Source: Verrucomicrobiales bacterium
GTDB taxonomy: Bacteria; Verrucomicrobiota; Verrucomicrobiia; Limisphaerales; UBA1096
NCBI GenBank assembly: GCA_002684915.1
Contig: NYWG01000003.1
Span: forward strand, 41,965-98,488
Direction: 5' to 3'
Length of the DNA stretch: 56,524 nucleotides
Part shown: positions 26,048 to 34,659 of the stretch, piece by piece
Numbering within the stretch: position 1 is the first letter of the stretch
Layout: every line of letters starts with the position of its first letter
Notes under the pieces: generated by a model
Told to the model about the DNA's origin: nothing
The model's database searches: none
Seen by the model: the letters and a program-made list of their open reading frames with translations, nothing else
Made by a program: the position numbers and the translations under genes

Positions 26048-28276
26048 TTAAAAGGAGTACTGCACCATCGCTGAAAGAAAGTCTCTATCATGCATAAAAT
26101 TATGAGATTCATTGCCAAAATATTCGGTATACTTAATAGAACCCTGCCAAGAGTTCTGATACGTAGCGGTGACTCCCAGAGTTACCGTTTTACGGTCTCG
26201 TAGAAAATTACCTAAAGGTAGAGGAGTATTTCCATCAACATCATGTGCAAATGCAATGGCAGGAGAAAGATTAACCCCACCATACACATCCATATAATCG
26301 ATTCGAGCAGCCAAACGATAACCCCAAGAAAAATCATCTGCAAAAGAATCAGCCGACTCAAAACGATCAGTTGCATGCCCGTTTGCTGCCAAGATCTGAG
26401 GCGCAAATGCGTTACCACTCAGAACCGTACCCGGACCATCAAAACGAAGCTTATCTTTGCTAGGTAGATCAGGCACAGCAGTCGCACCAACCTCACCTAC
26501 AAGAACCCATTGTTCAGCTCCTATCGTCGGGCCAAAAAGCTTAGTAACAGTAAACTGCGGCTGTAGTACATCAAAGTTTCTGTAACCCTGAACATAACTA
26601 TTAAACCCTTGAGATCCTAACTGGGTCATGCTGACACCATTCCAAGCTGGATTCAATGCCCCAAGATTTCCCAAAACCGGGTTTGAAGGAGTCAATCCAG
26701 CAACTAATAATTCGATATCATCTATCTGTAGCGGGACATCATTACGATAAGAAATCTCACCTTGAACAGAAATACCGGTGGCCCCTATCTCTGTGTTGAA
26801 GCTGATTCCATACAACTGAATATCTTCCGGATATTCAAAAATATATCTAGCTGTACCAGGGTAAAGAGCTGCCAAACTTGGCAATCCAGCAATTAGACTA
26901 TTTAGTTGCGCCTCAGTCCCAGCTAGCTGCGCCTCAGTCCCAGCTAGTTGCGCCTCAGTCCCAGCTAGTTGCGCCTCAGTCCCAGCTAATTGCGCCGTCA
27001 AAGTCGCCTGCTGGGTTTTTAGAGCTACTAACCCATCATTATTGGGGTCATTTGCTTCAAGTTGCGCAATAGATTCATTAACCTGAGCCAAACCAGCCTC
27101 AGCTTGACCGATCCCAGCCTCAAGTTGACCGATCCCAGCCTCAAGTTGACCGATTCCAGTCTTCAATTGGCCGATCCCCGCATTTAAAGGATTAATAGCG
27201 TTAGTTTGAATTTCAGTCTGAATATCTCTACCAGTGATAGCACTAATAAGAGGCAGCCGGCTGTGATAATTCAAAAAGTAAAAACCAAACTCAGTATCGT
27301 TGAGTCCCTCCGCAAAATAATGCGCTGCAAAACCAAATTGCCCGCTATCACTTGCCCTGTTGCTTTTACCACGCGGAATCGCGCCCGCGTTAGAAGGGAG
27401 AAACGGAGCATTTGCAGCACTAGGAGGCAATGTCGGATTGAAGCGTGGATTTGAAAGTGTAGGTAGCTTGGCAGGAACCCCATCTAGGAATGGAGCAAGC
27501 GGATTATCTGTCCAACTCGACATATTAGGATTACTGAGGCTACCAAAACCAAGCATCGCGTATTGACCTCCATCTCCTACAAAATCTTTTGTGCTAAAAT
27601 AACTACCAGCTGGATCGATCTCCATCTCCTCATGCTTAAACTGATAAAATCCCTCAAGAGAAAGATTATCTGTAAGCTGAATCGAAGCTGAAAGTAATGG
27701 AACAGGACGAAGTGCTTCACGTAGTTCAGAGCCGGGGACTCGGAATTTTTTAACATCAATCGGGTTGATAACATTAATTCCATTCTGAATGAATGTGCTC
27801 TCGCCCCAACTTAAAACTTGATTACCTAAGCGAATATTAACCGGAACAGAAAATGGAAGGTCATAAGAAACATAAGCATCTAACAACTCAGTATCACGAC
27901 CTACCTCACGTTTTGCAGAACCACTCAAAGGGCTATCACTACGATTATTTTCAAAATCAATAAAGTAAGTACCGCGAATAAAAATACTCACATCCTGCAG
28001 TTCCTTGAAAGCCAGCTCTAAATCATGCGTTCCTTTGGAAACATGAGAGAAGAGACCCGAGTCATAATTTAAGTTTGCGTCATCGCCATTTACAGAATAC
28101 GCGGTTCCTCCATTAGCTCTGCCAATTGAGCTCAGCTCCGGGTCGTCCACACGAAACGATCCTCCGTAGCTCAAGGTCGAGTCAAAGTTACCCTCAATAA
28201 TATCGTTTTCGAATTCAACTGCTTGCGTCGTGCCAGCTGCCGCGAGAAAAGCGGATAGAATAAATCGTTTAGCCAT
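26048..28276 (-). CDS. DUF1302-family outer-membrane beta-barrel with heptad-repeat insertion
   Basis: The ATG at 28276 gives MAKRFILSAFLAAAGTTQA, a good signal peptide, and a 742-residue product; the track start at 28348 adds 24 residues ahead of it. The body matches DUF1302: AVEFENDIIEGNFDSTLSYGG, LRLGNQVLSWGES-type strands (IRLGNQVLSWGESTFI), and a C-terminal strand ending in aromatic Phe (MVQYSF), as in porin-like barrels. Between about residues 370 and 470 is an alpha-helical insertion of near-perfect 7-residue repeats (GIGQLEA and AQLAGTE) that is unexpected in this family. First gene of the operon; divergent from the sulfatase, 130 bp apart. Probably the outer-membrane part of a hydrophobic-compound transport path. 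Confidence 0.87.
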   Translation of the reverse strand: MAKRFILSAFLAAAGTTQAVEFENDIIEGNFDSTLSYGGSFRVDDPELSSIGRANGGTAYSVNGDDANLNYDSGLFSHVSKGTHDLELAFKELQDVSIFIRGTYFIDFENNRSDSPLSGSAKREVGRDTELLDAYVSYDLPFSVPVNIRLGNQVLSWGESTFIQNGINVINPIDVKKFRVPGSELREALRPVPLLSASIQLTDNLSLEGFYQFKHEEMEIDPAGSYFSTKDFVGDGGQYAMLGFGSLSNPNMSSWTDNPLAPFLDGVPAKLPTLSNPRFNPTLPPSAANAPFLPSNAGAIPRGKSNRASDSGQFGFAAHYFAEGLNDTEFGFYFLNYHSRLPLISAITGRDIQTEIQTNAINPLNAGIGQLKTGIGQLEAGIGQLEAGIGQAEAGLAQVNESIAQLEANDPNNDGLVALKTQQATLTAQLAGTEAQLAGTEAQLAGTEAQLAGTEAQLNSLIAGLPSLAALYPGTARYIFEYPEDIQLYGISFNTEIGATGISVQGEISYRNDVPLQIDDIELLVAGLTPSNPVLGNLGALNPAWNGVSMTQLGSQGFNSYVQGYRNFDVLQPQFTVTKLFGPTIGAEQWVLVGEVGATAVPDLPSKDKLRFDGPGTVLSGNAFAPQILAANGHATDRFESADSFADDFSWGYRLAARIDYMDVYGGVNLSPAIAFAHDVDGNTPLPLGNFLRDRKTVTLGVTATYQNSWQGSIKYTEYFGNESHNFMHDRDFLSAMVQYSF
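26905..26988 (-). repeat. Four 21-bp tandem repeats coding AQLAGTE heptads
   Basis: Units read gttgcgcctcagtcccagct(a) on the plus strand, at 26905, 26926, 26947 and 26968; one base differs in the second unit. They are in frame within the DUF1302 gene and code for AQLAGTE. A degenerate fifth copy follows. High identity points to recent expansion by slippage or recombination. Confidence 0.95.
27093..27176 (-). repeat. Four 21-bp tandem repeats coding GIGQLEA heptads
   Basis: Units beginning ccagcctcaagttgaccgat, at 27093, 27114, 27135 and 27156, the last more diverged. They code for GIGQLEA/GIGQLKT/GIGQAEA in the same DUF1302 protein. This is a second, independent heptad expansion, separated from the first by a GLAQVNESIAQLEA stretch and a NDPNNDG turn. 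Confidence 0.92.
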
Positions 28277-28406
28277 CTGAGATTCGCCTATGTTTTTGGC
28301 TTTTGAGTTAGTCATGGATCGGCAATTCTTACCATGAATCATTGGCATTTCACATAAAAATTTATTTTATTTTTAATATTTAAACGCAATGCAAAGTTGA
28401 CCCTAA

Positions 28407-29867
28407 ATGACTAAAATCAGAAACTCTCTTTTCATGAACCGCGTATTAGTTCTGATAATCTGGGGCCTGATTTCCCAAGAGGTAGCTGCTTCAGCTAAAC
28501 AACCTAACTTTCTGATTATCATGGCCGACGATTGCACATACAACGACCTAGCATTGTATGGCGGTAAAAATGCAAAAACACCAAATATCGACCGTTTAGC
28601 AAAGCAAGGCCTTACCTTCAATAGAGCATATCTTGCTGAAGCCATGTGCCAACCTTGTCGCGCTGAAATGATGACTGGACAATATCCGCTTCATAATGGG
28701 TGTGCATGGAATCACTCAGCTAGCCGTACCAGTGTTAAAAGCATGCCCCATCACCTAGGCGCTCTAGGCTATCGTGTGGGTATTGCCGGCAAAGTGCATG
28801 TCAAACCAGCCTCAGCATTCCCGTTTGAAAACATCAAAGGTTTTGATCCAAACTGTGTTCGTAATCCAACACAAGACCACAACCTCAAAGGAATACAAAG
28901 TTTCATGCAACGTAACACCAAACAGCCGTTCTGTCTTATTGTTGCTTTAGTCGAACCACATGTGCCATGGGTTATGGGAGACCCCTCCAAATATCCACCA
29001 TCTAAGCTAAAACTACCACCAACAATCGCTGATACTCCTCGCACACGGGAAGACTTCGCTAAGTATCTTGCTGAAATCACCTATATGGATGGTCAAGTAG
29101 GCGAAATTCTAACTACGCTAAAGAAAAGCGGTGGAGAGAAAGAAACCGTGGTGTTGTTTACATCAGAACAAGGTTCGCAATTTCCAGGCAACAAATGGAC
29201 CAACTGGAACACCGGCGTCCATACTGCACTCCTAGCACGTTGGCCTGGCCGCATCCCTTCCGACAAACGTACTGATGCTCTGGTCCAGTATGCTGATATT
29301 CTACCCACTCTTGTTGATCTGGCAGGAGGAAACCCCAAAACTTATCCCTATGATGGAAAAAGTTTTAAGTCCTCACTTTTGAATATAACCACTAAACATC
29401 GTCAATTTGTTTACGGCATACACAACAATATTCCTGAAGGCCCTCCCTATCCCATTCGCTCCGTATCCGACGGCGAATATCATTATATACGAAATCTCCT
29501 TCCAAATGAGATTTACATCGAGAAACACCTAATGGGCTCACGTGGAAACGGTTCGCTTAATAATCCTTATTGGGGCACATGGCTTTGGGATTCATGGAAT
29601 AAACCACGCACCTACAAACTTGTTAAACGATACATGCATCGCCCAGCAGAAGAACTTTACCGCGTCAACGATGACCCCTATGAAATGAACAATTTGGTCG
29701 ATGATAAAAAACACAATAAACAATTGACCAAGCTTAGAGCGGAACTAGACAGATGGATGACCTCCCAAAAAGATCCAGGCGCCTTAGTAGATACTATCAA
29801 CGCAATCCAAGCCTCAAGAAAAAACAAACATCTTCACGGGCAAGCTGCAACAAAGACTATTCGATAG
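28407..29867 (+). CDS. Secreted sulfatase
   Basis: A 486-residue type I (formylglycine) sulfatase with a signal peptide ending near EVAASA. The metal aspartates lie in FLIIMADDCTYND; the activation motif is CQPCR at residues 81-85 (C-x-P-C-R, so formylglycine from Cys81), followed by AEMMTGQYP. GKVHVKPA and VALVEPHVPW are further family marks, and TSEQGSQFPGNKW corresponds to the second metal site. It should remove sulfate from sulfated polysaccharides or sugars in the periplasm. An activating FGE/anSME is not in the window. It is divergent from the DUF1302 operon and converges on a DUF6786-like gene with 11-bp overlap. Confidence 0.93.
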   Translation: MTKIRNSLFMNRVLVLIIWGLISQEVAASAKQPNFLIIMADDCTYNDLALYGGKNAKTPNIDRLAKQGLTFNRAYLAEAMCQPCRAEMMTGQYPLHNGCAWNHSASRTSVKSMPHHLGALGYRVGIAGKVHVKPASAFPFENIKGFDPNCVRNPTQDHNLKGIQSFMQRNTKQPFCLIVALVEPHVPWVMGDPSKYPPSKLKLPPTIADTPRTREDFAKYLAEITYMDGQVGEILTTLKKSGGEKETVVLFTSEQGSQFPGNKWTNWNTGVHTALLARWPGRIPSDKRTDALVQYADILPTLVDLAGGNPKTYPYDGKSFKSSLLNITTKHRQFVYGIHNNIPEGPPYPIRSVSDGEYHYIRNLLPNEIYIEKHLMGSRGNGSLNNPYWGTWLWDSWNKPRTYKLVKRYMHRPAEELYRVNDDPYEMNNLVDDKKHNKQLTKLRAELDRWMTSQKDPGALVDTINAIQASRKNKHLHGQAATKTIR

Positions 29868-31071
29868 CTCCCAATAAAGCTTTACCGAGCCTCTGAATAG
29901 CTGCCTTATCTCCCTGCATATGAATAGTGCGGTGGATATGTGTGGATGACTCATCTGGTTTAAGCTCAAGTGCTGGCGATGAGGATTCCAATTCATAAAA
30001 CGGCCCCAAAGGCTTTGCGCCAGGACTAGGCGGTCCATCATTATAACTGTTAACAACATCACCATTGAAAGGTTCATCCTGCAATTCCCACATCGAGTTA
30101 ACATAATTAGTTGCGCCTTTCGGCTTATTATACTGCACAAGGGTCAATAACTGACGAGTTGCATCATAACTTCCAAGTATCGACTTGGCACGTTTCGGCG
30201 AAAGACCAATTTTACTACGATATTTACCATCAGCAGAAAACCGAATCACACCGTCCTTTACTCTCAACCGTTCAGCCGGCACTTCCCCAAAATAATCAGC
30301 GTTAACAATCGGGCCTAAATCAGCCTCATCGCCCTCAACATATGGCACCAACACCGTCGTATCGGTAGAATGCTTATACATACCAAGTATCCATATTGAC
30401 AACAAACCTCCATGCTTAGTCCAAGCGGCATCTCCAATGTTAGTCAAAATATTCTCAGTCTCATATGCAACTATATCAATAGATGGAGGCAATTTCACAT
30501 CAAGGAGTTCATCAATACTTGAACGATCCAATAAACGCACTGTTCGATCAATTCGGATAAGGAAATGGGTGTCGGAGTAATTTTTTATTTTTGCCTCATG
30601 ACGAAAAGTAACCTCGCGGTCTGTTTTTGTTATTACTTCGTATGGCCGAGTATCAATTAAAGCAGGTGTCTGCCAGTGCTCCAGATCAAAAGGATCACCT
30701 TTCTTGAAAAAAATTGAAAACTGACCTCCTTCAGGCCCTAGCCAAAACCTATCCTCACCTCCATATGCATTAATGTGAGGATCATTCCGACCAGCTTCAA
30801 TAAGCTCACGGTTAATCCACCCATGGCTTGGGCTTTTACTACCTCCAACAGTACTAGTCATCACCCTGCCTTGGTAGGCAGGAACAATTGCTACCTTCGG
30901 CTTTCCAGGGCCCTGACCTAGCGTTATTACTTCAACATGTTTTTCCAGAAAAGCGACGTCTTGAGGGAATGTCATTTCTTTTAAGGGCTTCGATGAATCA
31001 AAACGGCTACAAGCCATTTGATTAAACGTCACCACAATAAATACAATCAGGATCGCTAATTTCGCTTTCAT
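29857..31071 (-). CDS. DUF6786-like lipoprotein
   Basis: From ATG 31071 the protein is 404 residues, beginning MKAKLAILIVFIVVTFNQMAC, a lipoprotein-type signal with an imperfect lipobox (QMAC). Recognisable stretches are RVMTSTVGGSKSPSHGWIN, HINAYGGEDRFWLGPEGGQFSIFF and YELESSSPALEL. I recognise these as the DUF6786 family found in Bacteroidetes and Verrucomicrobia; the GGEDRFWLGPEGGQ turn recalls galactose-mutarotase-like folds, so sugar binding is a reasonable inference, not a demonstrated function. It is the last gene of a minus operon with an unknown exported protein 12-21 bp upstream. Confidence 0.65.
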   Translation of the reverse strand: MKAKLAILIVFIVVTFNQMACSRFDSSKPLKEMTFPQDVAFLEKHVEVITLGQGPGKPKVAIVPAYQGRVMTSTVGGSKSPSHGWINRELIEAGRNDPHINAYGGEDRFWLGPEGGQFSIFFKKGDPFDLEHWQTPALIDTRPYEVITKTDREVTFRHEAKIKNYSDTHFLIRIDRTVRLLDRSSIDELLDVKLPPSIDIVAYETENILTNIGDAAWTKHGGLLSIWILGMYKHSTDTTVLVPYVEGDEADLGPIVNADYFGEVPAERLRVKDGVIRFSADGKYRSKIGLSPKRAKSILGSYDATRQLLTLVQYNKPKGATNYVNSMWELQDEPFNGDVVNSYNDGPPSPGAKPLGPFYELESSSPALELKPDESSTHIHRTIHMQGDKAAIQRLGKALLGAIE

Positions 31072-31092
31072 TAAACGCAATATAGCAAACTA

Positions 31093-32043
31093 CTATTTGA
31101 TTTTTTTAACGTCTGCAACCGGTTCACGAATAACCGGAATTGGCTTATTTGCAGTTTCAGGCACTATAAGTTTTGGTTTCTCCTTATCATTCTTACGACT
31201 TGGGACATCATCGGGTCGCAGGAGTTTCAAGCCACCTACAACAACAATTTTCCCTTCCCTGAAACCTAGACGCGGACGACTTCCAACAATGTTGTAATGA
31301 TGCCTAATTTTAATTACCCCATCAGGACTTAACACTGAGTAATTATAAGTTCTAGCACCAGACTGGCAAAGGACATGTAAATTACCAGTAGGATCCACTT
31401 GAGCAACAGGCTCATTAAAAGTTACCATCGGGCACACTGGAGAAACTTTATGCACCCGACCACCAGGACCATCATCCACTCTTACATAAAGAGTCATCAT
31501 TCTTAGATTCTTGGCTTTTTGAAGAACATATCTACGACGCTTAAGCTGAGAAGGAAGCTCTCCCTTTTTCAAAGGCACACCAAACATTTGCTGCCAAAGT
31601 ACCGAACCATTTACAATATCAAATTTAACTGGATTAACCGACAGCAACCTACCCCACTGTTTCACATACAGTTTAGCTGTAACCTTATAGCGACCGGCTT
31701 TTTCAAGCGCGTAATAGGAAGACAAATCAATTTGCTTAGTAGCGCGAATGGAAGACTCAACAGTGAAGCGGCCTTCAACATTTGGAGGCTCCGAAATAGG
31801 ATCAATAACCTCCCCGACCTCGTTTTCAATCTGAAATTGCAACCAATTATTATCTTCGCCAAACACTAGCGTTTGGCCGGAAAAATTTACTATTTTTAAA
31901 CGAACGAAGAAGGTTTCACGAGGAAGAAGCTGAGACTTATTGATTTCCAATGTAGCGGTAACTTGCGCATTAGCAGGTAACGGAAACCCAGCCACGAACA
32001 AAATCAAACAAAACAACAAATGATTAAAATTCACACGGTTCAT
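31093..32043 (-). CDS. Exported protein of unknown function
   Basis: A 316-residue protein with a clear signal peptide (cleavage after LPANA). I do not recognise the family. The N-terminal part (about 28-140) is beta-rich and starts TATLEINKSQLLPRETFFVRLKIVNFSG, reading like an Ig/BsuPI-type adhesion or inhibitor fold. The second half has a short stretch resembling propeller blades (PTGNLHVLCQSG, SPDGVIKIRHHY) and ends in a Pro/Lys-rich tail that is probably disordered. It lies between the SurA-like gene (47 bp) and the DUF6786-like gene, so it is likely co-transcribed and periplasmic. Confidence 0.75.
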   Translation of the reverse strand: MNRVNFNHLLFCLILFVAGFPLPANAQVTATLEINKSQLLPRETFFVRLKIVNFSGQTLVFGEDNNWLQFQIENEVGEVIDPISEPPNVEGRFTVESSIRATKQIDLSSYYALEKAGRYKVTAKLYVKQWGRLLSVNPVKFDIVNGSVLWQQMFGVPLKKGELPSQLKRRRYVLQKAKNLRMMTLYVRVDDGPGGRVHKVSPVCPMVTFNEPVAQVDPTGNLHVLCQSGARTYNYSVLSPDGVIKIRHHYNIVGSRPRLGFREGKIVVVGGLKLLRPDDVPSRKNDKEKPKLIVPETANKPIPVIREPVADVKKIK

Positions 32044-32090
32044 TCTAATCTTATATATATTGGATTGAAGAAAAGTTTACTCATATAAAC

Positions 32091-33059
32091 TTAGAATGAA
32101 AAAGTCTGGATATGCGCCTTAGCCTCCAGCTTCTTAAACCATTTATCTGCACGCTCCTTACGAGTCTGCTCAATCAAATTATCTTCAATCTCATCTCTAA
32201 CCTCAGAAAGAGATTTAAGTTTGGTTTGGCGAATTTCTTCACACCGCATAATAAAACAGCCATTGGAAATTTGAACTACAGAACTAACCTGCCCTTGCCC
32301 GAGAGTAAATGCCGCCTTCTCTAAGCTAGGGTGAAGGCTGCCACCTTTCTTGTCCCATTGAGCGCGCAATCCTCCGCTGGAATTATTTCGATCACTATGG
32401 ATCTGAGCCATTTGTGTAAAGGATTCAGCGTCCGCTAATTTGGCATGGATCTCATCTGCTAAAATCCGAGTCGATTCTGCTCCTCCATGTTTTGCATTTT
32501 CCAAAACAATCATTCTAAGTTTTATTTCTCTATCTTGACGGTACTGATTCTTATTCGCGATATAATATTCCTCAATTTTGCGAGGTGAAATAACGATCCC
32601 CTTAGTGGATATAAACTCAGATCGCATGATAGAGTGAATCATTTGCTCACGATATTCATTTGCATATTCGTCAAAAGTTTGACCTTGAGATCTCAAATTT
32701 TTTATTAAACTGGAACGAGTGTGGCCCTCTCGTTGGATTGTTTCTTTAATACGCTGCTCGAAAATTGAATCTGGTAAATTATAATTCTTCTCGCGATACT
32801 CATTAAGCATAAGTTCCTTACGAATCAATCCTCTCAGTGCAAGTTGCTTGTATTTTTCCCTTTCACTTATGGGCAACGATGAATAAACCCTAGAAACTTC
32901 CATCGGAAGTTCTCTTAATACCGTTTCCGCAGTAATAACCTTATTGTTAACTATCGCGGCAATACCGTTGTTAAACTCCCTAGAAGACTGTTGCGAGCAC
33001 AGCTCCATTTTGCTGAAGACAACGAATAAGAAAATTAATATGCAATGGCGTCCTATCAC
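32091..33059 (-). CDS. SurA/PrsA-like periplasmic peptidyl-prolyl isomerase
   Basis: A 322-residue exported foldase beginning with GTG. After the signal (ending MELCSQQ) comes a SurA-N-like helical chaperone region: GIAAIVNNKVITAETVLREL, ALRGLIRKELMLNEYREKN. The parvulin (rotamase) domain is about residues 175-285: REIKLRMIVLEN, SFTQMAQIHSDRNNSSGGLRAQWDKKGG, AAFTLGQGQVSSVVQISNGCFIM. It should assist folding of outer-membrane or periplasmic proteins, fitting the many exported proteins here. It is 45 bp downstream of the KamA-like gene, probably in the same transcript. Confidence 0.9.
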   Translation of the reverse strand: MIGRHCILIFLFVVFSKMELCSQQSSREFNNGIAAIVNNKVITAETVLRELPMEVSRVYSSLPISEREKYKQLALRGLIRKELMLNEYREKNYNLPDSIFEQRIKETIQREGHTRSSLIKNLRSQGQTFDEYANEYREQMIHSIMRSEFISTKGIVISPRKIEEYYIANKNQYRQDREIKLRMIVLENAKHGGAESTRILADEIHAKLADAESFTQMAQIHSDRNNSSGGLRAQWDKKGGSLHPSLEKAAFTLGQGQVSSVVQISNGCFIMRCEEIRQTKLKSLSEVRDEIEDNLIEQTRKERADKWFKKLEAKAHIQTFSF

Positions 33060-33104
33060 AGTGAGGCAATGCTAATCTTGCAAGGAAAGCGCGGTCAAGC
33101 CGTG

Positions 33105-34427
33105 TCAGGGCTTTTGTATTGTTTTAGGCGATTTATTTTGGACCGGATTTTCAAAGAAAAATGCATCTTCTCCGAACGCTGGCTTCAAATCATCTAACCA
33201 AGTAGCCTTGGAGTCGTACTTGGCAAAGAAAATTCGATTTACCCAACTAGGGTCACGGCCTTGAAGAAATTTGAGAGCAAATACCTTCTCGCCCCCTACC
33301 TCAGTCACACCATCAACTAAGACCTTACCAGGGGAAGCCGACATGGAAGGGCCACGAACGGTACGACACAACCCTGAAACCTGATTATAAGCCTCATTAA
33401 AAACTTTAAAAGCTCTTATCAAAGGGACTTCAAAATAAGCTTTTGCACCAGTATCACGCTCAATAAACATATAGTATGGGATCATTCCCAGTTGCACTTG
33501 TTTACGCCAAAGCTGGGCCCATACATTTGCGTTGTCATTCACCTTTCGTATCAATGGCGCCTGACAGCGAATGACTGCACCAGCACCAATCACTCTCTTT
33601 ACTGCAAGTTGTGCGATATCTGGCTCAAGCTCTCTTGAATGGCTCGAATGCGCCATGATCGCAAGGTGTTTCCCGGCAGCTTTAACATCCTCAATCAATC
33701 GAAGAAATTCGTCTGCATCCTCTCCCTCCACAAAACGATGTGGCCAGTAAGCAAGCGCCTTTGTTCCAATGCGAATGCTATGTAAATTGGGTAAATCCTC
33801 CTTCAATAATGGGTCTATATAACGACGAAGTATAGATGTCTTCATCACCATTGGATCACCACCGGTTATTAACACACTACTAACTTGCGGATTCTCTCGA
33901 ACATATCTAGCAAGGTTATCGGCCTCTTTGCTCGCAAATTTTAAATCAGAATTCCCTACAAACTGCGCCCAACGAAAACAGTAGCTACAATAAGCATGAC
34001 ACGTCTGACCTTGAGACGGAAAAAACAAGACTGTTTCCTGATACTTATGCTGCATACCTTCTACCACTTCGCCCTCAAGTTTGGGTACATTCAATTCCAT
34101 CTGACCTGCTGGATGTGGATTGAGCTTTTCGCGAATCTTATTAGCCGCAATTTTAATATCATTTTGGGATGCTCCACTAACCACTAAATCTCGCATATGC
34201 CTATAATCAACCTCATCTAACATCCCTCGCTGCGGGAATGTAAGCTGAAAAATCGGATCATCCGGGACATCGGTAGGCTCGATCAAGTTCTCGACCACAT
34301 AGTCATTCACTCGGAATGGTAAAACTGCCGAAACTGCCTGCATATCAATAATTTGATCTGCACTCAGATTAAGCTTTTCTGCAATTTGGGGCAGATTAGG
34401 TCGACCAGTTGGTTTAAATTTTGTCAT
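33105..34427 (-). CDS. KamA-like (lysine 2,3-aminomutase family) radical SAM protein
   Basis: A 440-residue radical SAM enzyme of the lysine 2,3-aminomutase group. The SAM cluster motif is CHAYCSYCFRW (CxxxCxxC), followed by VSSVLITGGDPMVM and LHSIRIGTKALAYWPHRF. Classic KamA has a PLP-lysine loop of the PGGGGK type near the C-terminus; here that place reads SMSASPGKVLVDGVTEVGG, with one lysine but without the glycine run. The reaction may thus differ from lysine mutation, and the substrate is uncertain. EpmB-like action on EF-P is another possibility; no efp or epmA is in view. It heads the minus-strand run down to the DUF6786-like gene. Confidence 0.82.
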   Translation of the reverse strand: MTKFKPTGRPNLPQIAEKLNLSADQIIDMQAVSAVLPFRVNDYVVENLIEPTDVPDDPIFQLTFPQRGMLDEVDYRHMRDLVVSGASQNDIKIAANKIREKLNPHPAGQMELNVPKLEGEVVEGMQHKYQETVLFFPSQGQTCHAYCSYCFRWAQFVGNSDLKFASKEADNLARYVRENPQVSSVLITGGDPMVMKTSILRRYIDPLLKEDLPNLHSIRIGTKALAYWPHRFVEGEDADEFLRLIEDVKAAGKHLAIMAHSSHSRELEPDIAQLAVKRVIGAGAVIRCQAPLIRKVNDNANVWAQLWRKQVQLGMIPYYMFIERDTGAKAYFEVPLIRAFKVFNEAYNQVSGLCRTVRGPSMSASPGKVLVDGVTEVGGEKVFALKFLQGRDPSWVNRIFFAKYDSKATWLDDLKPAFGEDAFFFENPVQNKSPKTIQKP

Positions 34428-34659
34428 ATTCTCTTTATTTTCGTTTATCCTACACCAGAAAACGGAATTTAATTTATGCGAATTCAGCTAAACACCCATC
34501 CTTAAAAAAGCCTAAAAAACATATTACCGTCCAAACCGGTCTCTCATACTATCATAATCTATAAATATTAAAAGCTACGTTTTTTGGCTTTTTTATTGAG
34601 ACTAACTTGTCTTTAGCTTGCCCAATATTGTGTTAGCGTTAAATTTTCGCCCGTTCAAT

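Noticed and set aside
26880-27180. Direct repeats resembling a small repeat array or CRISPR
   Set aside because: The repeats are contiguous 21-bp units without spacers and in frame with a coding gene.
34504-34594. Near-perfect inverted repeat of A/T runs (AAAAAAGCCTAAAAAAC and GTTTTTTGGCTTTTTT)
   Set aside because: Separated by 58 nt, low complexity and in an AT-rich promoter region; chance or DNA bending are as likely as a functional element.
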